From NCBI RefSeq assembly GCF_014138045.1, contig NZ_JACGXA010000001.1:3333001-3397000 (forward strand): a DNA stretch of 64,000 nucleotides, given 5' to 3'. The notes under the pieces were generated by a model. That model saw nothing but the letters and a program-made list of their open reading frames with translations, searched no databases and was not told the origin of the DNA. This document shows, in pieces, positions 1 through 7,494 of the stretch. This stretch comes from Nocardioides ginsengisegetis (GTDB taxonomy: Bacteria > Actinomycetota > Actinomycetes > Propionibacteriales > Nocardioidaceae). Each line of letters opens with the position of its first letter. Within the stretch, counting starts at the first letter, position 1. Position numbers and translations under genes: made by a program.

Positions 1-482
1 ACCGGAATCGCGGCAACGACCGCCGTCAGCTCCAGGGCAAAGATGGCCGGGTTGTCGCCGAAGTAGCGGGTGTCGGTCTGGGCGAACTGCCACCACATCC
101 AGGTCCCACCCGGGTCGCCCTCCGCCTTCCACCAGTCCAGCGGCTGACCGATCACCCAAGCCAGCTCGAAGGTCAGCTGGGCCATCGCGGTGAACGGCAG
201 CCAGACCAGAATCAGCTCCGCGCCCCGGCGGACAGGATCAGCCACCAGCGCAACGACCAGCGCCGGCAGCAGCACCATCGCCAGCACGTTGAAGACGTTG
301 GCCACCACGTCGAGGGAACGGGCCGCGGGCAGCACTCCTGTACTCACACCGACGGCACAGATGAGCGTGACCAGGCCCTGGATGGACGCGATCGTCAGGT
401 AGAGCCGCAGCCTCCCCTGGGTGAAGGGGCGGGCGAGATCGACAACGTCGACCCGGCTTCGTTGACTCTGGTCCACGTTCAC
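1..482 (-). CDS. EBP-like (EXPERA-type) membrane protein, 3' end beyond the window
   Basis: Partial gene read leftwards; about 160 residues are visible and the C-terminus lies off the window. I place the start at GTG 482, behind a GAGAGG about 8 nt upstream; a second GTG is at 476. Three hydrophobic stretches are visible at about residues 30-46, 59-81 and 89-111, with a fourth beginning at the edge. A conserved-looking F-E-x-x-W lies in the third. It is followed by an element reading W-x-x-F-A-x-x-D-T-R-Y-F-G-D-N-P, which resembles the GDSRY..DN core of emopamil-binding protein, the eukaryotic sterol delta8-delta7 isomerase. That resemblance is by eye. The bacterial function is unknown; isomerase, lipid-binding or transport roles are all possible. 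It is divergent from the SDR at 586 and shares a promoter region holding two operator-like repeats. Confidence 0.6.
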   Translation of the reverse strand, partial: MNVDQSQRSRVDVVDLARPFTQGRLRLYLTIASIQGLVTLICAVGVSTGVLPAARSLDVVANVFNVLAMVLLPALVVALVADPVRRGAELILVWLPFTAMAQLTFELAWVIGQPLDWWKAEGDPGGTWMWWQFAQTDTRYFGDNPAIFALELTAVVAAIP

Positions 483-585
483 GGGTGGGGCCTCTCGGTT
501 CGACGGAAATATGACTTTCGAATAGCGGAAGTGTTACTTTCCATTTGTGAGGCATCGTACTCCCAGCAGGCGACGAGGAGAACCC
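483..585. promoter_or_regulatory. Divergent promoter with two phased operator-like repeats
   Basis: Between the EBP-like gene and the SDR lie GGAAAT-ATG-ACTTTC (505-519) and GGAAGT-GTT-ACTTTC (527-541). The second contains the perfect odd palindrome AAGT-GTT-ACTT. The centres are 22 bp apart. Both fit the 6-N3-6 pattern found in front of the other catabolic operons of the window. Confidence 0.5.
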
Positions 586-1410
586 GTGGCACGCAAAAGG
601 CCGGCCGACCTGGACCGCAAGCTTGTCGCCATCACCGGCGCAGCGCGGGGCATCGGCCTCGCGACCGCGCGGTCGTTCCTCGCCGCCGGCGCGGTGGTGG
701 CGATCGCTGACGTGGACGGCGAGCTGGCCGAAAGGGTCGCGGCCGAGATCGGTGCGCACGCCTTCACGGTCGATGTCGCGGACGTCGTTTCGTTCGGCAC
801 CTTCCTCGACCAGGTCGAGACGAAGCTCGGCCCGATCGACGTCCTGGTGAACAACGCCGGGATCATGCCGATCGGACCGCTGCCTGACGAGCCCGAGCAG
901 GTCACCCAGCGGATCGTGTCGATCAACTTGCTCGGGGCGCTCCACGGGACCAAGCTGGCGATGGCCCGGATGCTCCCGCGCGGTTCCGGCCACATCATCA
1001 ACGTCGCTTCGGCCGTGGGTCGGTTTGCGGCGCCGAACTCAGCGACGTACAGCGCCACCAAGTTCGGGGTCGTTGGCCTCACCCAGGCGGTGCGCGGCGA
1101 GCTCCGAGGTACCGGCATCGAGGCCTCGGTGATCCTGCCGGCTGCCACCAACACCGACCTCGTGAGCGGCCTGACGGAAGCCGGCAAGGTCGTCGAGCCC
1201 GAGGATGTGGCGGCCGCGATCGTGGGGGTGGTGCGCAAGCCCCGCTTCGAGACGTGGGTGCCCCGGTCCGACCAGCGCTCGTTCAAGCTCATGCAGCTGC
1301 TCCCCTACCGGGTCTTCGAGGCCGCGGCCTACCGGGCGCCCGCCACCGGGATCTTCCTGTCTCAGGACAGCCTTGCCCGGGCGGCGTACGAGGACCGCGC
1401 GCGCGGCTGA
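586..1410 (+). CDS. Short-chain dehydrogenase/reductase (classical SDR)
   Basis: 274-residue NAD(P)-dependent oxidoreductase, predicted cytosolic. GTG 586 is chosen because GAGGAG (575-580) sits 5 nt upstream and the Rossmann fold begins soon after; an in-frame ATG at 547 would add 13 residues without a ribosome site. Visible motifs are TGAARGIG (17-24), NNAG (89-92), Ser142 and Y155-S-A-T-K159, so the catalytic tetrad is complete. The region after about residue 215 is less conserved and includes a hydrophobic stretch, as in SDRs acting on bulky alcohols or ketones. It is transcribed divergently from the EBP-like gene and monocistronic as far as can be seen, with an operator-like pair in front of both this gene and the next. 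Substrate unknown; an alcohol or ketone intermediate of the catabolic block is the simplest inference. Confidence 0.85.
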   Translation: MARKRPADLDRKLVAITGAARGIGLATARSFLAAGAVVAIADVDGELAERVAAEIGAHAFTVDVADVVSFGTFLDQVETKLGPIDVLVNNAGIMPIGPLPDEPEQVTQRIVSINLLGALHGTKLAMARMLPRGSGHIINVASAVGRFAAPNSATYSATKFGVVGLTQAVRGELRGTGIEASVILPAATNTDLVSGLTEAGKVVEPEDVAAAIVGVVRKPRFETWVPRSDQRSFKLMQLLPYRVFEAAAYRAPATGIFLSQDSLARAAYEDRARG

Positions 1411-1519
1411 CCCCCGAGGCAAACCTGCTTGATCGAAGTGAGAATTGCATTTACGAACCTGACTAACGACGCTATCGTCGTGTTGTTCGATGGCAGAGCG
1501 TGACGAAGGGACCCTGGGC
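1411..1519 (+). promoter_or_regulatory. Promoter region with phased operator-like repeats
   Basis: GGCAAA-CCT-GCTTGA (1418-1432) and GAGAAT-TGC-ATTTAC (1440-1454) have centres exactly 22 bp apart. A weaker third, ACTAAC-GAC-GCTATC (1462-1476), continues the same phase. The middle copy is the clearest. They lie before the amidohydrolase. Confidence 0.45.
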
Positions 1520-2731
1520 ATGCTGATGGACGACCTGATCCTGGTGAGCGTCGACGATCATGTCGTCGAGCCGCCGGACATGTTCAAGAACCACACGCCG
1601 GCGAAGTGGCGCGACCAGATGCCGAAGAGCATCAAGGGGCCCGCCGGCAACGACGTCTGGGTCTTCGAGGGCAACCAGATCCCCAACATCGGGCTCAACG
1701 CCGTCGCCGGCCGTCCGCCCGAGGACTACAACATGGACGTCACGTCCTACGACCAGATCCGGCGCGGGACCTACGACATCCACCAGCGGGTCCGCGACAT
1801 GAACGTCAACGGCGTGCTCGGGTCGATGTGCTTCCCCTCGTTCCCGCAGTTCACCGGTCAGCTCTTCTCCCGGACACAAGACAAGGAACTCGGACTCGCC
1901 GCGCTACGGGCCTACAACGACTGGCACATCGACGAGTGGTGCGGCAGCTACCCCGGACGATTCATCCCGCTCGCGCTCCCGCCGATCTGGGACCCCGAGC
2001 TGATGGCCGCCGAAGTACGTCGCATCGCCGCCAAGGGCGTGCACGCGATCACGTTCAGCGAGGACCCCACCCGGCTCAAGTACCCGTCGCTGCACTCCGA
2101 GCACTGGGACCCATTCTACAAGGCCTGTGTCGAGAACAACGTGGTCATCTGCTTGCACATCGGCTCGTCGTCGTACATCCCGACCTACGAGGACGCCCCC
2201 TTCGACGTGACCATCACGATGACCCCGATGAATCTCTTCGAGACCGCCGCGAACCTGATCTGGTCTCCGGTGCTCAAGCGGTTCCCGACGATCCAGTTCG
2301 CATTGTCCGAAGGGGGCATCGGCTGGCTCCCGTACTTCCTCGAGCGCATCGACTACGTCTACGAGCGGCACCGCTTCTGGACCCACCAGGACTTCGGCGA
2401 CGAGCTGCCCAGCCAGCGCGCCCGCAAGCACTTCACGTTCTGCTTCATCGACGACAAGTACGGCATCGAGGCCCGCAAGCACATCGGAGTCGACAACATC
2501 ACCTGGGAGTGCGACTACCCGCATTCCGACTCCGCCTGGCCGACCGCACCCGAAGCCGTGATGAAGCACTTCGACGACTCGGTCACCGACAGCGAGATCA
2601 ACAAGATGACGCACCTCAATGCGATGCGCATCTTCAACTACGACCCGTTCAAGCACATTCCGCGGGATCAGGCAACGGTGGGCGCGCTGCGCGCCTCGGC
2701 CAGCGACGTCACCACCTCCGGCATCTACTGA
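1520..2731 (+). CDS. COG2159 amidohydrolase (TIM-barrel metal-dependent hydrolase)
   Basis: 403 residues in the amidohydrolase-2/ACMSD-like superfamily, whose members are metal-dependent hydrolases or decarboxylases. ATG 1520 is preferred over the in-frame ATG 1490 because GAAGGGA (1504-1511) lies just upstream. Likely metal or active-site elements are D-D-H-V-V-E (12-17), H213 in C-L-H-I-G, E274 in S-E-G-G-I-G-W, and D332-Y-P-H335 near the C-terminal barrel strands. Family members in actinobacterial steroid and terpenoid loci are common, but their reaction is mostly unassigned, so I do not name a substrate. The gene stands alone downstream of operator-like repeats. Three paralogues occur in this window at 10608, 14229 and 17839. 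Confidence 0.85.
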   Translation: MLMDDLILVSVDDHVVEPPDMFKNHTPAKWRDQMPKSIKGPAGNDVWVFEGNQIPNIGLNAVAGRPPEDYNMDVTSYDQIRRGTYDIHQRVRDMNVNGVLGSMCFPSFPQFTGQLFSRTQDKELGLAALRAYNDWHIDEWCGSYPGRFIPLALPPIWDPELMAAEVRRIAAKGVHAITFSEDPTRLKYPSLHSEHWDPFYKACVENNVVICLHIGSSSYIPTYEDAPFDVTITMTPMNLFETAANLIWSPVLKRFPTIQFALSEGGIGWLPYFLERIDYVYERHRFWTHQDFGDELPSQRARKHFTFCFIDDKYGIEARKHIGVDNITWECDYPHSDSAWPTAPEAVMKHFDDSVTDSEINKMTHLNAMRIFNYDPFKHIPRDQATVGALRASASDVTTSGIY

Positions 2732-2827
2732 CCACAACGAGCAACCGTGCCTGCTGTTGCGAGACACTCCCGAACCGTGCGGGCCGAGCACCCAGGCCCG
2801 AGGTGGGCGAGCACGTCGCACACTGAA

Positions 2828-2878
2828 GTAGACGGCGTCGAGCGCAGCAACCCCTGGTTCATCGACTTCGGCCGCTGA
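2828..2878 (+). pseudogene. Possible C-terminal coding remnant
   Basis: In the 227-bp space between two convergent genes one frame reads V-D-G-V-E-R-S-N-P-W-F-I-D-F-G-R-stop, with G or C at nearly every third position, as in real genes here. No start codon or upstream continuation is convincing. It may be the tail of a deleted gene or chance. The rest of 2732-2958 shows nothing I can assign. Confidence 0.2.
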
Positions 2879-2958
2879 GCACCGAGGCCTTCGCACTCGG
2901 CCGGCTCATGGTCGTGAGCAACGCTCCCGTCGAGCGCCACTCGCGATCGGGGGCTCGC

Positions 2959-3837
2959 TCACAAACCGGTCCGGGCGTCCGCAAGCGCCAGGTCGATGAA
3001 GGCGCGGACCATCGCTTCCACCGTGAACGATGCCACCAGTCTCCCGTCCTGGCGGTGGACCCGGCATTCGGAGTGCGTCATCCCGTTGCCGGCGAAGGTC
3101 GAGAGGTGGCGGTAGAGCAGCCACTCGCCGACGTCGACGTCGTCGTGCAGCGAGATCGTGATCGCGTTGATGGCGGTCGAGATCGAAACGTGCGCTTGCG
3201 CCTGGCCGATCCCGGCGTGAGGTCGCAGCGCTGCCGCGATCGACATGTGGCCGGTGAAGTGGGCCAGCAGGCCAGCGTGCAGGGCCCGGTCGTCGGGGAT
3301 GTCCTGCATCCGCAACCAGACATCGAGCCGGGGAGGCCCGACCGGGGCTGCGGGGTCGAAGGTGTAGGCATTGTCGACGATCCTCAGCTCACGCCCAGTG
3401 ACCGCCATGTCGTATGGCGTCGCAGCCTCCGGGCCGCCGAGCTCGGCGGCATCCTCGCTGTGCCTGATCAGGTCCGCGGCAGTCGCGTCCAGAAGCATGG
3501 TCCCCGCAGCGCAGGTCCGACCGTGCTGGACCGCTCGGATGCCGAGCGTCGAGAACGAGCGCCCCCCGGCGATCTCCTCGACGAGGATGGGCACCGGCTC
3601 GGCGTTGTCGGCGGGGCGCGGCAGGGCCAGCGAAGCGTGGACAACGCGGCGACCACCGGTGAGCCGCATGCCCGCGACGATCGCCTGAGCGAGCAGCTGG
3701 CTGCCCTCGACGATCCCGCGGTGACCACCGGGCCGGGCCTGCCCGACCCAGGCGCCCGATTCATCGGGCTGGACGTCCACAAGGGAAACCAGATCGGCAG
3801 TGGTCCCCCAGGGGTCCTTCCGAGTGTTCTCGGTCAT
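2959..3837 (-). CDS. TesB-like acyl-CoA thioesterase (double hotdog)
   Basis: 292 residues, the normal TesB length, predicted to hydrolyse an acyl-CoA and release free CoA. The N-terminal hotdog spans roughly residues 15-130 and the C-terminal one 165-290. The C-terminal half contains W-L-L-Y and a G-R-L-V-A-S block, both typical of TesB. However, the residues I would expect to carry the TesB Asp/Thr/Gln triad are not obviously conserved: where TesB has V-Q-E-G, this protein reads T-V-E-A. The enzyme may therefore have altered activity or a different catalytic set. It is the last gene of the operon ACAD-CaiB-thiolase-thioesterase, with an 8-bp gap after the thiolase, which suggests a CoA-recycling role. 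Confidence 0.75.
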   Translation of the reverse strand: MTENTRKDPWGTTADLVSLVDVQPDESGAWVGQARPGGHRGIVEGSQLLAQAIVAGMRLTGGRRVVHASLALPRPADNAEPVPILVEEIAGGRSFSTLGIRAVQHGRTCAAGTMLLDATAADLIRHSEDAAELGGPEAATPYDMAVTGRELRIVDNAYTFDPAAPVGPPRLDVWLRMQDIPDDRALHAGLLAHFTGHMSIAAALRPHAGIGQAQAHVSISTAINAITISLHDDVDVGEWLLYRHLSTFAGNGMTHSECRVHRQDGRLVASFTVEAMVRAFIDLALADARTGL

Positions 3838-3845
3838 CGACTACC

Positions 3846-5057
3846 TCACGCGAGCCGTTCGAAGACCGCCGTGATGCCCTGTCCCCCACCGATGCAGAGC
3901 GTCTCGAGCCCGTAGCGCGCCTCGCGGCGGCCCAGCTCGCGGGCCAGGGTCGCCAGGATGCGCACGCCGGTCGCTCCGACCGGGTGGCCCAGCGAGATCC
4001 CGGAGCCGTTGACGTTGAGGCGCTCGAAGTCGGCGGCGGTGAAGCCCCACTCTCGGGTGCAGGCCAGCACCTGGGCGGCGAAGGCCTCGTTGAGCTCGAT
4101 GAGGTCCATGTCGGCCATCGTGAGCCCGGCCCGTTCGAGCGCGAGCTTCGTCGAGGGCACCGGCCCGATGCCCATCGTCTTCGGTGGCACCCCGGCGACC
4201 GCCGAGGAGACCAGCCGAAGCAGTGGCCGCAGACCGAGTTCTTCGGCGTTTGCCCGGGTGGTCACCAGGCACGCGGCGGCACCGTCGTTCTGGCCGCTTG
4301 AGTTGCCAGCCGTCACGGTCGCGTCTGGGTCCGTCCGGGCCATCACGGGTCGAAGCGCCGCCAGGGACTCGGCGGTGGTTCCGGGCCGCGGGTGCTCGTC
4401 GAGCACGACGCTCCGGTCGCCCGTGCCACCTCGGATCTGGACGGGCACGATCTCGTCGTCGAAGAGGCCGTTCTTCTGCGCCGCGAGAGCCCGCGCGTGC
4501 GAGCGAGCCGAGTACTCGTCCTGCTCCTCGCGCGTGATGCCGTAGTCGCGGCGGAGGTTCTCCGCCGTCTCCAGCATGCCGCCCGGGACCGGGTACCGAT
4601 GGCCGCCGGCACTCACGCGGCCGCGGGCCAGCCCGTCGTGGAACGGGACCTCGCCGCCGCGCGCACCCCAGCGCATCGTGGTGGAGTAGTAGGGAACCTG
4701 GCTCATCGATTCCACCCCGCCGGCGATGACCGATTGGGCCTGTCCCGACTCGACCATCGCCGCGGCGTAGATGACCGCCTGGAGGCCGGAGCCACACCTG
4801 CGGTCGATCTGGATGCCGGGGACGGCGATCGGGAAGCCGGCGTCCAGTGCGGCCACGCGCCCGATCGCCGGGGCCTCGGACGAGGGATAGCAGTGGCCGA
4901 GGACGACGTCGTCGATCCGCTCGGGGTCGAGACCGGTGCGGGCGACGAGCGCGGTAAGCACCGTCGCGCCGAGCGAGGCCGCTGAGACGTCCTTGAGCAC
5001 GCCGCCGTACCTGCCGACAGCAGTCCGCAGGGGTGAACAGATGACCGCTTCCGGCAC
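3846..5057 (-). CDS. Thiolase (acetyl-CoA acyltransferase)
   Basis: 403 residues, full length for a degradative or biosynthetic thiolase. It should catalyse CoA-dependent cleavage of a 3-ketoacyl-CoA to acetyl-CoA or propionyl-CoA plus a shortened acyl-CoA. All three active-site elements are present: nucleophile C88 in R-R-C-G-S-G-L-Q, H358 in S-L-G-H-P-V-G, and C388 in L-C-I-G-G-G-Q-G. N-terminal R-T-A-V-G is also typical. It starts directly behind the CaiB gene, whose stop begins at 5059, so the two are probably translated together. In the operon 7384 to 2959 it would finish a beta-oxidation turn opened by the acyl-CoA dehydrogenase. Chain-length specificity cannot be read from the sequence. 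Confidence 0.92.
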   Translation of the reverse strand: MPEAVICSPLRTAVGRYGGVLKDVSAASLGATVLTALVARTGLDPERIDDVVLGHCYPSSEAPAIGRVAALDAGFPIAVPGIQIDRRCGSGLQAVIYAAAMVESGQAQSVIAGGVESMSQVPYYSTTMRWGARGGEVPFHDGLARGRVSAGGHRYPVPGGMLETAENLRRDYGITREEQDEYSARSHARALAAQKNGLFDDEIVPVQIRGGTGDRSVVLDEHPRPGTTAESLAALRPVMARTDPDATVTAGNSSGQNDGAAACLVTTRANAEELGLRPLLRLVSSAVAGVPPKTMGIGPVPSTKLALERAGLTMADMDLIELNEAFAAQVLACTREWGFTAADFERLNVNGSGISLGHPVGATGVRILATLARELGRREARYGLETLCIGGGQGITAVFERLA

Positions 5058-5058
5058 G

Positions 5059-6234
5059 TCAGGCTCCTTCGTTGATGAGCTCGTTCAGGATGGCCGCGGT
5101 GTGCTCGCCCACGACCGGGATGGCACCGAGAGGCAGCCGCCACGACGGACTGGTGGGGACGGCGGCGAGCGAGGCGATCTCCCCCACCGGGGAGCCGACC
5201 GGAACCCAGCGGCCGCGTTCGGACAGCTGCGGGTGGGTCAGCACGTCGCCGATCGAGTTGACGGTGGCGCAGCCGATCCGGGCCGCGTCGGCACCAGCCA
5301 GTACGTCGCCCAGGTCGCGGTCCGCGGTCCAGCCGGCGATCACGGCATCGATCCGAGGGCGGGCCGCGCAGCGCTGCTCGTTGCTCGCGTACGCCGGGTC
5401 GTTCGCCAGGTCGGGGCGCTCGAGCAGCTCGAGCGCGAGCCGCCGCCACTCGGCGTCGTTCGTCGTCCCGAGCACCACGGTGGCTCCGTCGCGGGTCGGG
5501 TAGGCGCCGTACGGCGAGACCATCGGCGAGCTCATCCCGTTCGGCTCGCGCTCGGTCCCGGTGTGCGCGGTGTAGTTCAGCGCCCAGCCGACCAGGTCGG
5601 CGACGACGTCGAACATGCCGATCTCGATCGCCGCGCCGCGCCCGGTCCGATGCCGGTCGTGGAGGGCGGCCAGGACGGCAATCGCCGCATGCAGACCGGT
5701 GCCGGCGTCCGCGATCGGGATCCCGGGTTTGGCCGGGCGGCCGGGCTCGCCGGTGATCGCGCAGGATCCGGCCTCGGCCTGCACGAGCAGGTCGTAGGCG
5801 CGCCGGTGCGCCAGCGGCCCACCGGTCCCGTAGCCGGAGATGTCGACAGCGACCGCCGCGGGGTTGGCGGCGTGCACGCTGGCGGCATCGATACCGAGCC
5901 GGGCTGCGGCACCGGGCGAGAAGTTCTGGACGACCACGTCGGCCCGGGCGATCAGCCGCGCGACGACCTCCGGCCCCTCGGCCGACTTCATGTCGAGAGC
6001 GAGCGACTCCTTGTTCCGGTTCAGCCAGGCGAAGTGGGCGCCGAGGCCGCGGACAGCGTCGTCGTAGTCGCGCGTGAAGTCACCGATGTTCGGCGCCTCG
6101 ACCTTGAGGACCCGGGCGCCGAGATCTCCGAGCAGCCGGGTGCAGTACGGCGCCGACACTGCCTGCTCGAAAGCCACCACGAGCACCCCGGCCAGGGGAG
6201 CGTTCGGTCCGGACTCCTGGCTCACCTCAGCCAT
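5059..6234 (-). CDS. CaiB/BaiF family CoA-transferase
   Basis: 391 residues, class III CoA-transferase. It would move CoA from a donor acyl-CoA to a free acid through an enzyme-aspartyl intermediate. The candidate nucleophile is D176 in I-P-I-A-D-A-G-T-G. The N-terminal V-L-K-V-E-A-P and N-R-N-K-E-S-L-A-L-D blocks are family signatures. The start overlaps the end of the dehydrogenase gene by 8 bp. One of three such genes here (also 25610 and 45710). Each sits in a different operon, which suggests several acids enter the pathway by CoA exchange rather than ATP-dependent ligation. Donor and acceptor unknown. Confidence 0.9.
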   Translation of the reverse strand: MAEVSQESGPNAPLAGVLVVAFEQAVSAPYCTRLLGDLGARVLKVEAPNIGDFTRDYDDAVRGLGAHFAWLNRNKESLALDMKSAEGPEVVARLIARADVVVQNFSPGAAARLGIDAASVHAANPAAVAVDISGYGTGGPLAHRRAYDLLVQAEAGSCAITGEPGRPAKPGIPIADAGTGLHAAIAVLAALHDRHRTGRGAAIEIGMFDVVADLVGWALNYTAHTGTEREPNGMSSPMVSPYGAYPTRDGATVVLGTTNDAEWRRLALELLERPDLANDPAYASNEQRCAARPRIDAVIAGWTADRDLGDVLAGADAARIGCATVNSIGDVLTHPQLSERGRWVPVGSPVGEIASLAAVPTSPSWRLPLGAIPVVGEHTAAILNELINEGA

Positions 6235-7384
6235 CGACGGCAGCGCCGATCACCTCACGCGCGATGATCACCTGCTGGATCTGGCTGGTCCCCTCATAGA
6301 TCCGGAACAGGCGGGCGTCCCGGTAGAAGCGCTCGACGGTGGTCTCGCGCATGTATCCGGCACCGCCGTGGATCTGCACAGCCCGGTCAGCGACCCGCCC
6401 CACCATCTCACTGGCGAAGTACTTCGCGGTCGCCGGCCCGACCCGCAGGTCGGACCCGTCGTCGAACCGGCGGGCGACGTCGAGCACCAGAGCGCGACCG
6501 GCGTACAGGTCGGTGACCGAGTCCGCGACGAGACCCTGCACGAGCTGGAAGGCAGCGATCGCCCTTCCGCCCTGCTCACGGGTGCGGGTGTAGCCGACGG
6601 ACTCGTCGACCAGTCGATCGGCCATGCCGACACAGAGCGCGGCGATGTGGATCCGGCCGTGCGAGAGGCAGCGCATCGCGATGGAATAGCCGCGGCCGAC
6701 GCCCGCCTCGCCGCCGATCACACGCTCCGGCCCGACCACCACACCGTCGAAGTGCACGTCGGCGGTGTGCGCGCCGAACTGGCCCATCTTGTGGTCCTTG
6801 GGAGCCACAGTGAGCCCGGGGGCGTCCCGCGGCACCAGGAACGCCGTGATCCCGCGCGAGCCCTTCTCGGCCGGATCGGTACGGGCGAACACCATGAAGA
6901 CGTCCGCAGTCGGTGCGTTGGTGATGAAGCGCTTCGCGCCGTCGATCCGCCAGCCGTCCCCGTCCTGCTTGGCGAGCGTCTTCAGCCCCGCCGGGTTCGA
7001 CCCCGCATCGGGCTCGGTGAGCGCGAACGAGGCCACGACCCGACCCGACGCGAGCTCTGGGAGCCACCGCTTCTTCTGCTGCTCCGTGCCGCCTTCGAGC
7101 AGGACGTGTCCGGCAATGCCGTTGTTGGTGCCGAACATCGACCGCAACGAGGGCGTGGTGTAGCCGAGCTCGAAGACGAGTTGGGCCTCCTCGGCCATCG
7201 AGAGCCCGAGCCCGCCGTACTCCTCCGGAATGGCGAAGCCGTACAGACCCATCTCCTTGGCCGCGCTCCGGACCGAGTCCGGCACATGGTCGGTTGCGTC
7301 GATCTCGGCCTCGAACGGAACGACCTTCTCGCGCACGAAGTCACGGACGGTCCTCAGCACCTGCTCCAGCTCGGTGACGTCCAC
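6227..7384 (-). CDS. Acyl-CoA dehydrogenase
   Basis: 385-residue FAD enzyme introducing the 2,3-double bond of an acyl-CoA. It has normal length and all usual parts: an N-terminal helical domain, the F-A-L-T-E-P-D-A-G-S block at about 128-137, and a C-terminal R-I-Y-E364-G-T-S-Q-I-Q with the standard catalytic glutamate. It therefore looks like a homotetrameric short- or medium-chain type, unlike the dehydrogenases at 7495, 26795 and 40415, which lack that glutamate. It is the first gene of a leftward operon followed by CaiB, thiolase and thioesterase. The promoter is shared with the divergent fused dehydrogenase and contains an operator-like repeat. Confidence 0.93.
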   Translation of the reverse strand: MDVTELEQVLRTVRDFVREKVVPFEAEIDATDHVPDSVRSAAKEMGLYGFAIPEEYGGLGLSMAEEAQLVFELGYTTPSLRSMFGTNNGIAGHVLLEGGTEQQKKRWLPELASGRVVASFALTEPDAGSNPAGLKTLAKQDGDGWRIDGAKRFITNAPTADVFMVFARTDPAEKGSRGITAFLVPRDAPGLTVAPKDHKMGQFGAHTADVHFDGVVVGPERVIGGEAGVGRGYSIAMRCLSHGRIHIAALCVGMADRLVDESVGYTRTREQGGRAIAAFQLVQGLVADSVTDLYAGRALVLDVARRFDDGSDLRVGPATAKYFASEMVGRVADRAVQIHGGAGYMRETTVERFYRDARLFRIYEGTSQIQQVIIAREVIGAAVDG

Positions 7385-7494
7385 CGGATTCCTCCCTGAT
7401 CAAATGCGAGAATGCCATTTCCCTATAGGTAGATTTCCACTAACGTTACACGAACCGATGCATTTGCAGAATCGCTGGAGGAGAGGGCACGTCG
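7385..7494. promoter_or_regulatory. Divergent promoter with operator-like repeats
   Basis: GAGAAT-GCC-ATTTCC (7408-7422) is a strong match to the shared repeat. TAGATT-TCC-ACTAAC (7430-7444) is a weak one with its centre 22 bp away, and it overlaps the palindrome TAACGTTA (7441-7448). The region drives both the leftward ACAD operon and the rightward seven-gene operon. Confidence 0.5.

Noticed and set aside
2908..3915. Long + strand frame of 335 codons opposite the thioesterase
   Set aside because: Arg/Gly/Asp-rich shadow of the coding strand with no family motif; the minus-strand gene has a recognisable fold and operon context.
7439..7450. KstR-type box (TNNAAC-NN-GTTNNA) in the 7.4-kb promoter
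   Set aside because: The AACGTT here has no spacer and the flanks do not fit; the GAGAAT-type repeat is the recurring element.
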